Shown here: one piece after another, positions 54,582 through 63,668 of the stretch
Layout: every line of letters starts with the position of its first letter
Position numbering within the stretch: position 1 is the stretch's first letter
From: Pseudovibrio sp. Alg231-02
GTDB taxonomy: Bacteria > Pseudomonadota > Alphaproteobacteria > Rhizobiales > Stappiaceae
Assembly (NCBI RefSeq): GCF_900143565.1
Contig: NZ_FREX01000015.1
Span: 48,908-112,907, forward strand
Direction of reading: 5' to 3'
DNA length: 64,000 nt
Notes under the pieces: model-generated
Databases searched by the model: none
Told to the model about the DNA's origin: nothing
Seen by the model: only the letters and a program-made list of their open reading frames with translations
Translations under genes and position numbers: made by a program

Positions 54582-55652
54582 ATGTCAGCCCCTGCCCCGT
54601 CAGAACTCGCGTTCGTTCCATTTGTCAGTGTCGACAATATGATGAAGCTGGTCCATCACATTGGCATTGAGAAAATGCTCTCGGGCATCGCCGACTACGT
54701 CGAAGAAGATTTTCGTCGTTGGGAGCTGTTTGACAAGACACCCCGGGTGGCTTCCCACTCCAAAGAAGGTGTTATCGAGCTGATGCCGACCTCGGATGGC
54801 GAGACATACGGCTTCAAGTACGTCAACGGGCATCCAAAGAACACTAAGGAAGGCCTGCAGACTGTTACTGCGTTTGGTCTTCTGGCAGATGTGTATACCG
54901 GTTACCCTGTCCTTGTGACTGAAATGACCGTGCTGACAGCGCTTCGCACAGCAGCGACCTCAGCTGTGGTGGCAAAATACCTTGCTCCTAAAGATGCTCA
55001 CACCATGGCGATGATCGGCAACGGTGCGCAGTCAGAGTTTCAGGCTTTGGCGATGAAGGAAATCTGCGGGATCAAAACCTTGCGGCTTTACGATGTTGAT
55101 CCCAAGGCGACTGAAAAACTCATGCGCAATCTGGAAGGTCGCGGTTTGACCTTGCAGTCCTGCAAAAGCGCAGAAGAAGCGGCTCTTGGCGCACAGATCA
55201 TCACCACCTGTACCGCCGACAAGCAGAATGCCACCGTGCTTTCCGACAATATGGTTGGAACTGGCGTGCATATCAACGCGATTGGTGGCGACTGCCCGGG
55301 CAAGACTGAGCTTGCCAGTGGCATCCTGGCCCGCTCTGATGTTTTCGTGGAGTATCCACCTCAGACACGCATCGAAGGCGAAATTCAGCAGATGCCGGAG
55401 GATTTCCCTGTCACTGAGATCTGGAAAGTGATCACGGGTCAGGCAGAGGGCCGCAAAGACGAGCGTCAGATCACGCTGTTTGACGGTGTAGGCTTTGCAA
55501 CTGAGGACTTCTCCGCCCTTCGCTACGTTCGTGACCAACTTAAGGGCACAGGTTTGTACCATGATCTTGATATGCTAGCCGATCCTGATGATCCGCGTGA
55601 CCTGTTTGGTATGGTGATGCGTGCAGAACCGGAAAGCGGAGACGCTGCATGA
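54582..55652 (+). CDS. ocd: Ornithine cyclodeaminase
   Basis: Converts L-ornithine to L-proline with loss of ammonia, using bound NAD. The 356-residue protein has HSKEGVIELMPTSDGETYGFKYVNGHPKNT with the substrate-binding Arg/Lys region, TEMTVLTALRTAATSA, the Rossmann motif AMIGNGAQSEFQAL (near residue 147), and HINAIGGDCPGKTEL with the catalytic Asp. The longer C-terminal part (GFATEDFSALRYVRDQ) is that of true bacterial ornithine cyclodeaminases, unlike EutC. Its stop overlaps the ctlX-like start by four bases. Confidence 0.92.
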   Translation: MSAPAPSELAFVPFVSVDNMMKLVHHIGIEKMLSGIADYVEEDFRRWELFDKTPRVASHSKEGVIELMPTSDGETYGFKYVNGHPKNTKEGLQTVTAFGLLADVYTGYPVLVTEMTVLTALRTAATSAVVAKYLAPKDAHTMAMIGNGAQSEFQALAMKEICGIKTLRLYDVDPKATEKLMRNLEGRGLTLQSCKSAEEAALGAQIITTCTADKQNATVLSDNMVGTGVHINAIGGDCPGKTELASGILARSDVFVEYPPQTRIEGEIQQMPEDFPVTEIWKVITGQAEGRKDERQITLFDGVGFATEDFSALRYVRDQLKGTGLYHDLDMLADPDDPRDLFGMVMRAEPESGDAA

Positions 55653-56572
55653 ACCGTACATCCGTTCAAGCGCCCGGCGCCGTCGTCATGGTTCGCCCGC
55701 ACCACTTTTCAGTGAATGCGGAGACTGCTGCTGACAACGCTTTTCAGGCTGAGATCACAACAGATTCAGAGCACGCCAAGCAGGCTTATGATGAGCATAC
55801 CGCAATGGTGGAGCAGCTTGAATCTCACGGTGTGCGCGTTCATGTGTTTGAGGGAGATACTCCGGGACTTCCAGATTGTGTTTTCCCTAACAACTGGTTC
55901 TCTACTCATGCTGGTGGACACGTTGCGATTTTTCCGATGAAGGCAGAAAATCGCCGCCTGGAGCGTCGTCACGACATTCTTGAAATGCTGAAGTCAGACT
56001 ACCGTGTTCAGGATGTCATCGACTATTCCGGCCTTGAGCAGGATGGGCTTTATCTTGAAGGAACTGGCGCAATGGTGCTCGATCATATTGATCGTGTTGC
56101 TTATGCGGTGGAGAGCGACAGAACCAACCCAATCGCGCTGGAACGTTTTTGCACGCACTTCAACTTTGAGCCGATGGTGTTTGCAGCTGAAGACGACAAG
56201 GGCACGTCGATCTATCATACAAACGTGCTGATGTGTGTTGGAACCAACTTTGCGCTGATCGGTACAGACATGATCACAGATACGGCGCGGCGCTCAGAAG
56301 TTGTGGCACGCCTTGAAGCCACAGGTCGGGATGTGATTGAGCTGAGCAATGCTCAGATCTCTGGTTTTGCCGGAAATGCAATCGAACTGATGGGCAAGGA
56401 TGGCCCCCTGCTCGCACTTTCGCAAACTGCCTATGATATTTTGACAGAAGAGCAACGCGATAGGATCTCAGCGACAGCAACATTGGTGCCGCTTGCTATC
56501 CCAACGCTTGAGCTGGCTGGCGGTTCTGTGCGCTGCACAATTGCAGGTCTTCACCTGTCCCCGCGCAACTAA
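55649..56572 (+). CDS. ctlX: CtlX-like citrulline hydrolase (arginine deiminase superfamily)
   Basis: 307-residue protein of the amidinotransferase/arginine deiminase superfamily. Visible features: MVRPHHFSVN at the start, LPDCVFPNNWFSTH, YLEGTGAMVLDHI, IYHTNVLMCVGTNFALIG with the catalytic His, and GGSVRCTIAGLHL with the catalytic Cys near the end. Proteins of this group next to ocd are annotated as citrulline-use hydrolases (citrulline to ornithine, CO2 and ammonia), which would feed the cyclodeaminase. Arginine or a related guanidino compound remains possible. Translation is coupled to ocd through ATGA. Confidence 0.82.
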   Translation: MNRTSVQAPGAVVMVRPHHFSVNAETAADNAFQAEITTDSEHAKQAYDEHTAMVEQLESHGVRVHVFEGDTPGLPDCVFPNNWFSTHAGGHVAIFPMKAENRRLERRHDILEMLKSDYRVQDVIDYSGLEQDGLYLEGTGAMVLDHIDRVAYAVESDRTNPIALERFCTHFNFEPMVFAAEDDKGTSIYHTNVLMCVGTNFALIGTDMITDTARRSEVVARLEATGRDVIELSNAQISGFAGNAIELMGKDGPLLALSQTAYDILTEEQRDRISATATLVPLAIPTLELAGGSVRCTIAGLHLSPRN

Positions 56573-56587
56573 TTCTCGCAAAACGAG

Positions 56588-56624
56588 ATACACCCGCCGG
56601 AGACCCTCCGGCGGGTGTATTTGT
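56588..56624. terminator. Strong bidirectional terminator
   Basis: ATACACCCGCCGGA and TCCGGCGGGTGTAT form a perfect 14-bp GC-rich stem with a 5-base loop between the convergent ctlX and racemase genes. TTGT follows on the plus strand; a TTTT lies a few bases beyond on the minus strand. Confidence 0.82.
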
Positions 56625-56648
56625 ATCCGTTGTAGAGATTATCTGAAG

Positions 56649-57809
56649 TCAGATGAGCAACGTTTCTTTCTTCGTGACATCCTGAGTGTGTTTTACGACG
56701 CGCGGATTGCGTTGACCCCAATCTGTATAAAGATCAGCCATGATGGTGCCTGAGGACGCCTCTGCCATTTGAGTTGTGATTTCAGCAGATTGCTGGCTAC
56801 CAAACACAACCACTTCCTCTCCCAATGCAACGCCCATGAGATCTGACACATCCACGACAATGGTGTTCATGGAAATTTTCCCCAAAACGGGCTGTTTTCT
56901 GCCCTGAACAAGCACACTGCTTAGTCCTGCAAAGCGTCGCAGATATCCATTGGCGTATCCCAGTGATACAGTCGCAAGCCGCTTGTCTTCATTTAGCACC
57001 GTCGCACGGTCATAACCAATCGTGCTGCCAGCGGGGAATTCTCCAAGGCTTATTATTCTCGCCTTTAATGTCATGGTGGTCTTAAAGCCAAGCTCTGGCT
57101 TTACAATGCCGTACATCACCGCACCACAGCGCATCATGTCCGTATAAGGGTTGCATGAAGAGACAAGTGTCAGCGTGCTGCCGGCATGGACCAGCAAGTT
57201 CTCACGCCGCAGAGACGTATTGGCGACGACCCAATCCACGTCCTTGTGATAGCGCGCGATGCTCGCCTCAAGTTCTTCAGGTAGGTTTGAGGGAAAATGA
57301 GTGCTCACGCCTGTGATGTGCGGTCCCAGCAACTCTACGATACGCTGGCATACCTCTTTGCCTTTTAGGGAGGAAAGCTCCAAGCCATCCCGAGACATTC
57401 CGCCTGCATTTAACGAGAGATGGTAGTTTGCAGGAGTGCTTTCATTCCTGCGGACACTGGCAAGTTCCAATGCGCCCTCAAAGCTGCCCACTTGCTCCTG
57501 AACCTGAAAAGGCAAAGCAGCTTCAGCCTCATCGCGCGTTGTTGCCCGCAACCGGAGCAAGTTATCTTTGTAACCGGTGTCGCGAACAGCCTGCGCTTCT
57601 GCGTTTGACGTGATGCCGACGTAACGAACGTTGTTGCGCTGGATGATTGGCATGACGTTCGCGATACCGTGTCCATAGGCATCTGCTTTGACAACTGCAC
57701 AGAACTTGGTTTTGTCGGGCAAAAGCCCGAGCGCAATCTTTAAATTCGCTTCAATTTGGGTGCACGAAATCTCGCACCAAGATGAATACATTGGTGTTGC
57801 CATCTTCAT
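56649..57809 (-). CDS. Alanine racemase-family enzyme
   Basis: PLP-dependent racemase of about 386 residues. The PLP lysine is in FCAVVKADAYGHG, and the catalytic Tyr of the second domain is in GSTIGYDRATVLNEDK; LVHAGSTLTL and MRCGAVMYG are typical. The gene follows a complete TRAP transporter on the same strand, so the enzyme may racemise an imported amino acid rather than (or besides) making D-Ala for the wall; broad-specificity racemases are in this family. The start is unclear: ATG 57809 or 57803 fits the family N-terminus, while the long in-frame extension to 57914 runs into the permease gene. No signal peptide is seen. Confidence 0.82.
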   Translation of the reverse strand: MKMATPMYSSWCEISCTQIEANLKIALGLLPDKTKFCAVVKADAYGHGIANVMPIIQRNNVRYVGITSNAEAQAVRDTGYKDNLLRLRATTRDEAEAALPFQVQEQVGSFEGALELASVRRNESTPANYHLSLNAGGMSRDGLELSSLKGKEVCQRIVELLGPHITGVSTHFPSNLPEELEASIARYHKDVDWVVANTSLRRENLLVHAGSTLTLVSSCNPYTDMMRCGAVMYGIVKPELGFKTTMTLKARIISLGEFPAGSTIGYDRATVLNEDKRLATVSLGYANGYLRRFAGLSSVLVQGRKQPVLGKISMNTIVVDVSDLMGVALGEEVVVFGSQQSAEITTQMAEASSGTIMADLYTDWGQRNPRVVKHTQDVTKKETLLI

Positions 57810-57879
57810 ATATGCCGATGTGAAAGTAACAGTAGAGAGCTGCCTCAGCTCATTAGAGTGAGCTGAGGCTAAACTCTGA

Positions 57880-59169
57880 TCAGCCGAACACCAGTTCTGG
57901 CAACCAAAGCGCAACCTGCGGAATAAAGGTCGTGATTACCAGCGTTGGCAGCCATGCGAATGCAATCATTATCAGCGTCGGCTTCATCATCTTGTTGACC
58001 GGAGCGTCCGTCACACGAGCCCCAAGATAAAGCAATGGTGCTGTTGGAGGCGTGATGTTTGCCATGCCCAGATTGACACCAAGCACCGCTGCAAAGTGAA
58101 CCGGTTCCATGCCGACACTTTGCACGATTGGCAGCAAGAGCGGCGCGGACAACAGCAAGCCGGAGATATCATCCATCAGCATGCCAATGAGGATCATGAC
58201 CAGATTGACCATCAGCAGGATAATGATCGGATTATCAGAAACTGAGTAAATCAGATCCTTTGCCATTGCCGGAATATTCTCAAACACCAGAAACTGGCTG
58301 ACAATGAGCACCATAAGCACCATCATCATGACAACACCGATGGTTGTGCCGGCATAGCGCAGTGTTGGAAAAAAGTTCTCCCTATCAAGACCGCGATAGA
58401 TAAAGAAGCCGATCGGAATTGCGTAGATTACAGCGACACCAGCAGCTTCTGTTGGTGTCATAACACCACCATAGATGCCACCCAGAATGATCACAGGCAT
58501 CAAGAGCGCAGGCATAGCTTTGAAGCTTCTGGTGCGCAGCTCAAACGTGAACTTGCCTCCCACACGTTCGGTCTTCAGGTCCTTTACATTCCGTAGCATC
58601 ACGAAGTTCACGATGCAGAGGAAACCGATGAGAATGACCCCTGGAATAACGGTTGCCAGAAAGCACTTGAGTACGGATTGCTGTGTGGTCCAGGCATAGA
58701 GAATTTGTGAGGAGCTTGGCGGAATAAGCAGGCCCAAGGGACTAGCGCTCACGATCAGCGCCGCTGCCATGCCTTCCGGATAGTTGGCTTTGCGCAGATG
58801 CGGCATCATAATGGAGCCGATGCAGGTGAGTGTAGCAGCAGCAGAACCAGAGATCGCTCCGAAGATGCCACTTGCAACAACCGCAGCGGCACTCAGCCCA
58901 CCACGGACGTTGCCCACCATCAGCTCAGCAAGGGACACCAAAGGTGCCGCTATCCGGCCTCGCTCCATGATTGCGCCAGCCAGGATGAACAATGGGATTG
59001 CAAGCAGGACCAGTGAGCTTACCTTCCAGTGCCCTGTTGGCATAAAGCCGCTGACGTCGTGCCCGCCAAAGAGCGCGATGAATAGTAGAACAGCGCCAAA
59101 GGACATTGGGACGCTGACGCCAATCACCAGCATGAGACAGATAAGAATAAGGCTTCCCAGAATAATCAT
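57880..59169 (-). CDS. TRAP transporter large permease, second system
   Basis: DctM-type permease, 429 residues, about 12 membrane segments. Motifs: AIPLFILAGAIMERG, FGAISGSAAATLTCIGS, IPPSSSQILYAW, GGIYGGVMTPTEAAGVAV and ANITPPTAPLLYLGARV. The substrate is unknown; a racemase gene downstream suggests an amino acid or related compound. Its start overlaps the stop of the small permease gene by four bases. Confidence 0.88.
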   Translation of the reverse strand: MIILGSLILICLMLVIGVSVPMSFGAVLLFIALFGGHDVSGFMPTGHWKVSSLVLLAIPLFILAGAIMERGRIAAPLVSLAELMVGNVRGGLSAAAVVASGIFGAISGSAAATLTCIGSIMMPHLRKANYPEGMAAALIVSASPLGLLIPPSSSQILYAWTTQQSVLKCFLATVIPGVILIGFLCIVNFVMLRNVKDLKTERVGGKFTFELRTRSFKAMPALLMPVIILGGIYGGVMTPTEAAGVAVIYAIPIGFFIYRGLDRENFFPTLRYAGTTIGVVMMMVLMVLIVSQFLVFENIPAMAKDLIYSVSDNPIIILLMVNLVMILIGMLMDDISGLLLSAPLLLPIVQSVGMEPVHFAAVLGVNLGMANITPPTAPLLYLGARVTDAPVNKMMKPTLIMIAFAWLPTLVITTFIPQVALWLPELVFG

Positions 59170-59780
59170 AGTGCTGGCTCTTTTGTTTTTGTTGTCTCTG
59201 GCATGACCGGTGGAAGCGATACATCATCTTGCTGTTGCACATTTGGTTGTGCCGCAGATTTGGCTGGGCCGGTTTTGACGAGCACGATCAGATGCAGCAG
59301 GCTGTAGAAGGCCATGGTTGCAAAGCCGACCAGCATGGCAAGGCGTGGGACAAAGAACGGAATTCGAAGGGCAATTGTTGCGCGCCACCGGGGATAGCTG
59401 TCGATCTCATCAATAATCATGAGCGCGGACCAATAGACCAGTGCCATCGCAATGATGAACTCAATCGAACCAATAACGAGGGCCCGTACATGTGCTTTGC
59501 GTGGATCCTTGATCACATAGGTCAACAAGTCTGCATTTACATGAGAGCCATCGTAGGTTCCCATTGCTGCGCCTGCGAAATACATCCAGAAACAGATAAT
59601 CAGCAGCCACTCTTCATAGGCAAACAGGTCTGAGCCAAATCCATAGCGAAAGATCACCACGAGGAAGAACGTGCCAGCCATGATGATGCAGCCAATGGCA
59701 AGCAACCAGGATTTGATCGTTACCAGGCGATCGACAAATCGAGACCAGCCTGGTGAGAGGTGTTGTGAGAGTTCAGACAT
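59166..59780 (-). CDS. TRAP transporter small permease, second system
   Basis: DctQ-type subunit, 204 residues, four membrane segments (among them SWLLAIGCIIMAGTFFLVVIF and LLIICFWMYFAGAAMGTYDG). The YEEWLLIICFW and G-S-H-V-N-A-D motifs are typical. A polar C-terminal tail rich in Gln, Pro and Lys (about 30 residues) is longer than usual. It overlaps the large permease gene by four bases. Confidence 0.87.
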   Translation of the reverse strand: MSELSQHLSPGWSRFVDRLVTIKSWLLAIGCIIMAGTFFLVVIFRYGFGSDLFAYEEWLLIICFWMYFAGAAMGTYDGSHVNADLLTYVIKDPRKAHVRALVIGSIEFIIAMALVYWSALMIIDEIDSYPRWRATIALRIPFFVPRLAMLVGFATMAFYSLLHLIVLVKTGPAKSAAQPNVQQQDDVSLPPVMPETTKTKEPAL

Positions 59781-59815
59781 GAATGCTCATAGTTCTGGCT
59801 TAACTTCAGGAAAAG

Positions 59816-59842
59816 GAACGGGCAGCAACAGACCACCCGTTC
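59816..59842 (-). other. Intercistronic stem-loop in the second TRAP operon
   Basis: GAACGGG and CCCGTTC form a 7-bp stem between the binding-protein and small-permease genes, the same place as the hairpin in the ectoine TRAP operon. Confidence 0.45.
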
Positions 59843-59860
59843 GCATAGGTGTCTTTGTGC

Positions 59861-60853
59861 TTATTTATCTGCCATCAGAGCATCGATGGTGTCTTTGCCA
59901 ACGATTTCAGAGATTTGTGGCCATACGTCCGCACGCACTTTCTCAGCAATAGCAGCACGGTCCTCATCAGACATTGTCACAACCTGATAACCGCTTTCCT
60001 GAAGCTTTGTGACGTATTGTGCCTCGTTATTTCGGCCCCAAGCAGCATAATCACGGGCGGCTTTGTCAAAAGCTGACTGGACAGCTGACTGCTGCTCTTG
60101 GGAGAGTTTGTCCCACGTGCGGCTGGAGGCGTAGTAGGTGGTGTTTTCGACTACAGCGTTGTACGGGATGAAGGCTTTGCCAACATCAGAGGTTGCAAAT
60201 GCGCTGTAAGCCAGCTGCGCAGTACAGCAGATCGCTCCATCAACCGTACCCGCCTGAATGGCAGGAAAGACTTCGCCCCAGTTCATTGTGGTGGCTTTAA
60301 ACCCAATTGATTCAACGGTCGCTTTGATGACCTGAGAGCTCCAGACACGAATGTTCATGCCTTTGTCGCCTGTGTTGCCTGCATTGTCAGGCACATCGTT
60401 TGCTACAACACCGATGAACCCTTCTGGTGCGTTCGCCAGAAGCTTGAGACCCAAGCCGTCAAGACGCTCAGCAAAGATTTTGTTGAAGGCAGAGCCCTTG
60501 TTCAGATAGACTTTTTCGGCTTCATCCCAGCTGCTCACAAGGTATGGCAGAGAGTTGATTTCAAGGACCGGATCACTGTGCGCATACACCACAGAATGCA
60601 CCAGATCTACGTTTCCACGTGCAGCAGCTTCAAACAGTTCTTCGCCCGCACCGAGCTGGCCTGCCGGGAACACGGTTACTTTCAAATCAACATTGGCAGC
60701 TTCAATATCAGTCTTGATTTGCTCCAGCAGTGTGTTGCCGTAGTGCTCAACTGGTACAACACCGGCAAGCTTCAAGGTGGTTGCAGCAGAAACGCCGCTT
60801 GTCAGGCCGATTGTCAGCGCAGTTGCAACTGCGAATTTTGTGAAATTGGTCAA
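59861..60853 (-). CDS. TRAP substrate-binding protein, second system
   Basis: DctP-type periplasmic binding protein, 330 residues with a signal peptide ending near GVSA-ATTLKLAG. Family parts are LGAGEELFEAAARGNVDLVHS, the ligand-binding KGMNIRVWSSQVIKATVESIGFKATTMNWGEVFPAIQAGTVDGAICC with the conserved Arg, and a C-terminal helical end. It is the first gene of the minus-strand operon and diverges from the LysR gene. The ligand is not known; an acidic compound is likely for TRAP systems. Confidence 0.88.
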   Translation of the reverse strand: MTNFTKFAVATALTIGLTSGVSAATTLKLAGVVPVEHYGNTLLEQIKTDIEAANVDLKVTVFPAGQLGAGEELFEAAARGNVDLVHSVVYAHSDPVLEINSLPYLVSSWDEAEKVYLNKGSAFNKIFAERLDGLGLKLLANAPEGFIGVVANDVPDNAGNTGDKGMNIRVWSSQVIKATVESIGFKATTMNWGEVFPAIQAGTVDGAICCTAQLAYSAFATSDVGKAFIPYNAVVENTTYYASSRTWDKLSQEQQSAVQSAFDKAARDYAAWGRNNEAQYVTKLQESGYQVVTMSDEDRAAIAEKVRADVWPQISEIVGKDTIDALMADK

Positions 60854-61019
60854 GTGTCTCTCCTCCGGAAAATCGTTTTTTGCGTATGCCTAGTGCTGGT
60901 TGTGTGCGCTACCCCTTTTTGCTGCAACTAACAACCTACGCATAAATTCATAGGACCAAGAGTAGACGCATTAAGCAAGTTCATATATTTAATGTAGATA
61001 TAAATTTGAGTAATATCAT

Positions 61020-61979
61020 ATGAATCGAACCTCTCTTGAACGCTTCTGTCGAAACCTCGATTGGAACTTGCTTTATACCTTTCTCATCATTGTTGAAGAG
61101 AAAGGGGTTACCAAAGCAGCAAAGCGACTTTTGCTGACACAACCAGCCATTACCAATGCCTTGAAACGGTTGGAAAATCAGTTTGATTGCATGCTGATAG
61201 ACCGTAATGCAGGTGAGTTCTCACTGACCAAAGCCGGGCAGCTTCTCTATGAGGAATGTCTTGAGATTTATAGCGGTGTGTCGCGCATTGCAGCAGTCTT
61301 GAAAGACGTGCGCGAGGACGTGACCGGACACGTTTCCATCGCAACAGCAACCCATGCCGAGTCGCCTGTGATTGATGCAGCTTTTGTCCGTTTTCACAGG
61401 ACGCACCCAAAGGCGACGCTCTCAATCAAGGTTGCAACAAGTGGTGATGTGGTGACGCAGGTGAAGCGCAAAACGGCGTCTTGCGGAATAGGCCTCACCA
61501 CGGCTCGTCAACCCGGCCTGACCTATGAGATTATCTACCGTGAGAGATTTGCGCTTTATTGTGGTCGCCTCAGCCCGCTGTTTGGGCGTGATGATATTCG
61601 CAAGGAAGAGCTTGCCCACGAGCCCTATGTGACTTTCCCCACTGATGAACCCGGCGGAGAAATGAGTGAGTTTGCCATGGCACGCAACAAGCTGGGCATT
61701 GAGCATTCCCCTGTTGGCCGGTCCTATCATTTGGAAGAGTTGCGCCGATTGATCGAGATTGGCGTCGGCGTCGGCCCATTTCCGGTCCATGTGGCCCGGC
61801 CTTACGTCGAGGCGAAGCGCTTATGGCGCATTACCGACTTTGCAGACCTGCCGGTCTACGACATTGCACTCATTACGAACTCAAAGACCCGGCACAATGC
61901 TGCAGAGGCAGCGTTTATTGAAATCTTGCGGGATGAAATCAAAAAAGTGCCTCTGGAAGACAGAAGTTACCTGAACTAG
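61020..61979 (+). CDS. LysR-family regulator
   Basis: 319 residues: N-terminal winged helix (LDWNLLYTFLIIVEEKGVTKAA, KRLLLTQPAITNALKRLENQFDCMLIDR) and a periplasmic-binding-protein-like effector domain from about 100. It is divergent from the TRAP/racemase operon with a 166-bp AT-rich shared region, the usual layout for a LysR regulator and its target. The inducer is probably the transported compound. Confidence 0.9.
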   Translation: MNRTSLERFCRNLDWNLLYTFLIIVEEKGVTKAAKRLLLTQPAITNALKRLENQFDCMLIDRNAGEFSLTKAGQLLYEECLEIYSGVSRIAAVLKDVREDVTGHVSIATATHAESPVIDAAFVRFHRTHPKATLSIKVATSGDVVTQVKRKTASCGIGLTTARQPGLTYEIIYRERFALYCGRLSPLFGRDDIRKEELAHEPYVTFPTDEPGGEMSEFAMARNKLGIEHSPVGRSYHLEELRRLIEIGVGVGPFPVHVARPYVEAKRLWRITDFADLPVYDIALITNSKTRHNAAEAAFIEILRDEIKKVPLEDRSYLN

Positions 61980-62009
61980 GCCTGACCACTGGGGGGGGCA
62001 AACGAATGC

Positions 62010-62030
62010 CCCATCTCTGCGAGAGATGGG
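62010..62030. terminator. Hairpin between convergent lysR and M20 genes
   Basis: CCCATCTCT and AGAGATGGG form a 9-bp stem with a 3-base loop, 30 bp after the lysR stop. There is no T run, so it may be a weak or Rho-assisted end. A run of eight G lies just upstream (61991-61998). Confidence 0.45.
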
Positions 62031-62052
62031 ACTACAAGCTCGTCGGTGAACT

Positions 62053-63258
62053 TTAATCAGCAAGACCCAAAAGCTGATCAATGATCGTAACGAACAGATC
62101 TGCTCCGATCGGGATCAGCTCATCCGGGAAGTCATAGTCAGGATTGTGGAGCTGAGGCTGTGTTTCTCCAGAGCCCAAAAAGAACATCGCAGACTTTGCC
62201 CCATCCAATCCAAATCGGCCAAAATCTTCTGACCACCGCATCGGATAATCCAGTTCCTTCAATGGGGTGCCGACCCGCTTCGCTGCCTGAATAATCTGAT
62301 CACGGCTTTCTGGATGGTTGACACAGGCAAGGAAAATATCATGCCATGTGATTGCAACATCCAGATCAGGAGTTGCCTGCGTGACAGCTTCTTGTGCCCG
62401 GTCAATCATATCTTCCATCAATGCATCACTGATGGCCCGCAGTGTGACACGCAGCTCTCCAAACCCGGGTGCAATTCCAAACGTTGGCTCCCCTAAACGG
62501 GCATGTGTTAGTGTGCTGAGTGTAAATTGATCATTCATTTCCCCGCCGACACCCAGCTTCGCGAGCTGCTCCATCAACACAGAGATTGCCGAGGCTGGAG
62601 AGAGACCATCTTCCGGTGCAGCTGCATGAGAGCTCTTTCCGCGCAGGTTGATCTGCATTCCGCGAGATGCGCAATTGGCATACTCCCGGCAGATGCTGAC
62701 TTCTCCCATGGGGCGTCCCGGTAAATTATGCAGTGAGAAGGCGAAATCGGGTCGGAACTCTGCGAAGTTCGGATCTTCAATCACAGCCGCCGCCCCTGCT
62801 CCAGTCTCTTCAGCTGGCTGGAACATCAACACGACACGCCCTTGCTTCGGGCGTCGTGCGGACAGCAAATGTGCTACGCCAAGAACCATCGTCATGTGCC
62901 CGTCATGCCCACACAGATGGCCACGGCCCGGGATTTGTGAGCGATAAGGAACCTCAGAGATCTCCTCAATCGGCAACCCATCCAGCTCACACCGGATCAT
63001 CACAGTTGGCCCATCTGCAGCGCCACGATACTCAGCAATCACCCCAAAACCGCCAAGCCCGGAAAAAATACGATCAGCCCCAATCCGCTCGAGTTGCCCA
63101 ACAATAAAGCGACCAGTTTGTTCTTCTTCACCAGAAGCTTCCGGCGCTTTATGCAGTGTTTGCCGAACATCTATCAGATAACCAATTTGTTCAGCAGTCA
63201 ATTTGAGCTGGATCGTGTCCAAAATATAAGTCTCTTCTGCCAATATTGCTAATACCAC
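62053..63258 (-). CDS. M20 family amidohydrolase
   Basis: Metal-dependent amidohydrolase of the M20D type (hippurate hydrolase/N-acyl amino acid deacylase-like), about 401 residues. Metal-binding motifs are visible: GHLCGHDGHMTMVLG, FQPAEETGAGAAAVIED with the catalytic Glu pair, SLHNLPG, and a C-terminal HNPDYDFPDE with the last His. The lid domain contains SSHAAAPEDGLSPASA. The start is uncertain: GTG 63258 opens the frame, but a TTG about 13 codons later has AGAAGAG upstream. Substrate unknown; it might release an amino acid for the racemase next door. Confidence 0.85.
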   Translation of the reverse strand: MVLAILAEETYILDTIQLKLTAEQIGYLIDVRQTLHKAPEASGEEEQTGRFIVGQLERIGADRIFSGLGGFGVIAEYRGAADGPTVMIRCELDGLPIEEISEVPYRSQIPGRGHLCGHDGHMTMVLGVAHLLSARRPKQGRVVLMFQPAEETGAGAAAVIEDPNFAEFRPDFAFSLHNLPGRPMGEVSICREYANCASRGMQINLRGKSSHAAAPEDGLSPASAISVLMEQLAKLGVGGEMNDQFTLSTLTHARLGEPTFGIAPGFGELRVTLRAISDALMEDMIDRAQEAVTQATPDLDVAITWHDIFLACVNHPESRDQIIQAAKRVGTPLKELDYPMRWSEDFGRFGLDGAKSAMFFLGSGETQPQLHNPDYDFPDELIPIGADLFVTIIDQLLGLAD

Positions 63259-63668
63259 TAATTTACAAAACTTGATGCCATATTAAGAAAACCAACGCCA
63301 TCAGAGATCTATGTCAAAAAAACTTGGATACTTGTTTTCTGATACCGGCGTTTCATAATGCATAAGATCCAGAAATCAAATCGATTAGATGTATGTCAAT
63401 ATAAGTAATTCTTATACTTAACTCAGAAGTTGCGATCCGTGCGCCAACCTATTTTTACAAACTGATCATCCAAGTTTTCCGATAATCAGATAGTTCCATT
63501 ATCATCAACTAATTACCAATGAAGCGCCGCAACTCAAATCTTAAGCTGGCATTTATTTAGTATTATGCCCAGTAAGCCTTGATTGAGGGAAACGCTATTA
63601 ATTTCGATAATCGAAAAAATATTTATAAAACAGAGCATACTAATCATTATAGTGTAGATTCTATCTTA
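63259..63668. other. Intergenic AT-rich region
   Basis: About 410 bp between the M20 gene and the insertion sequence, very AT-rich. I see no gene, RNA or clear operator in it. Confidence 0.4.

Noticed and set aside
61991..61998. Run of eight G as a possible phase-variable tract
   Set aside because: It lies between convergent genes and outside any coding frame or promoter spacer that I can identify, so slippage would have no visible effect.
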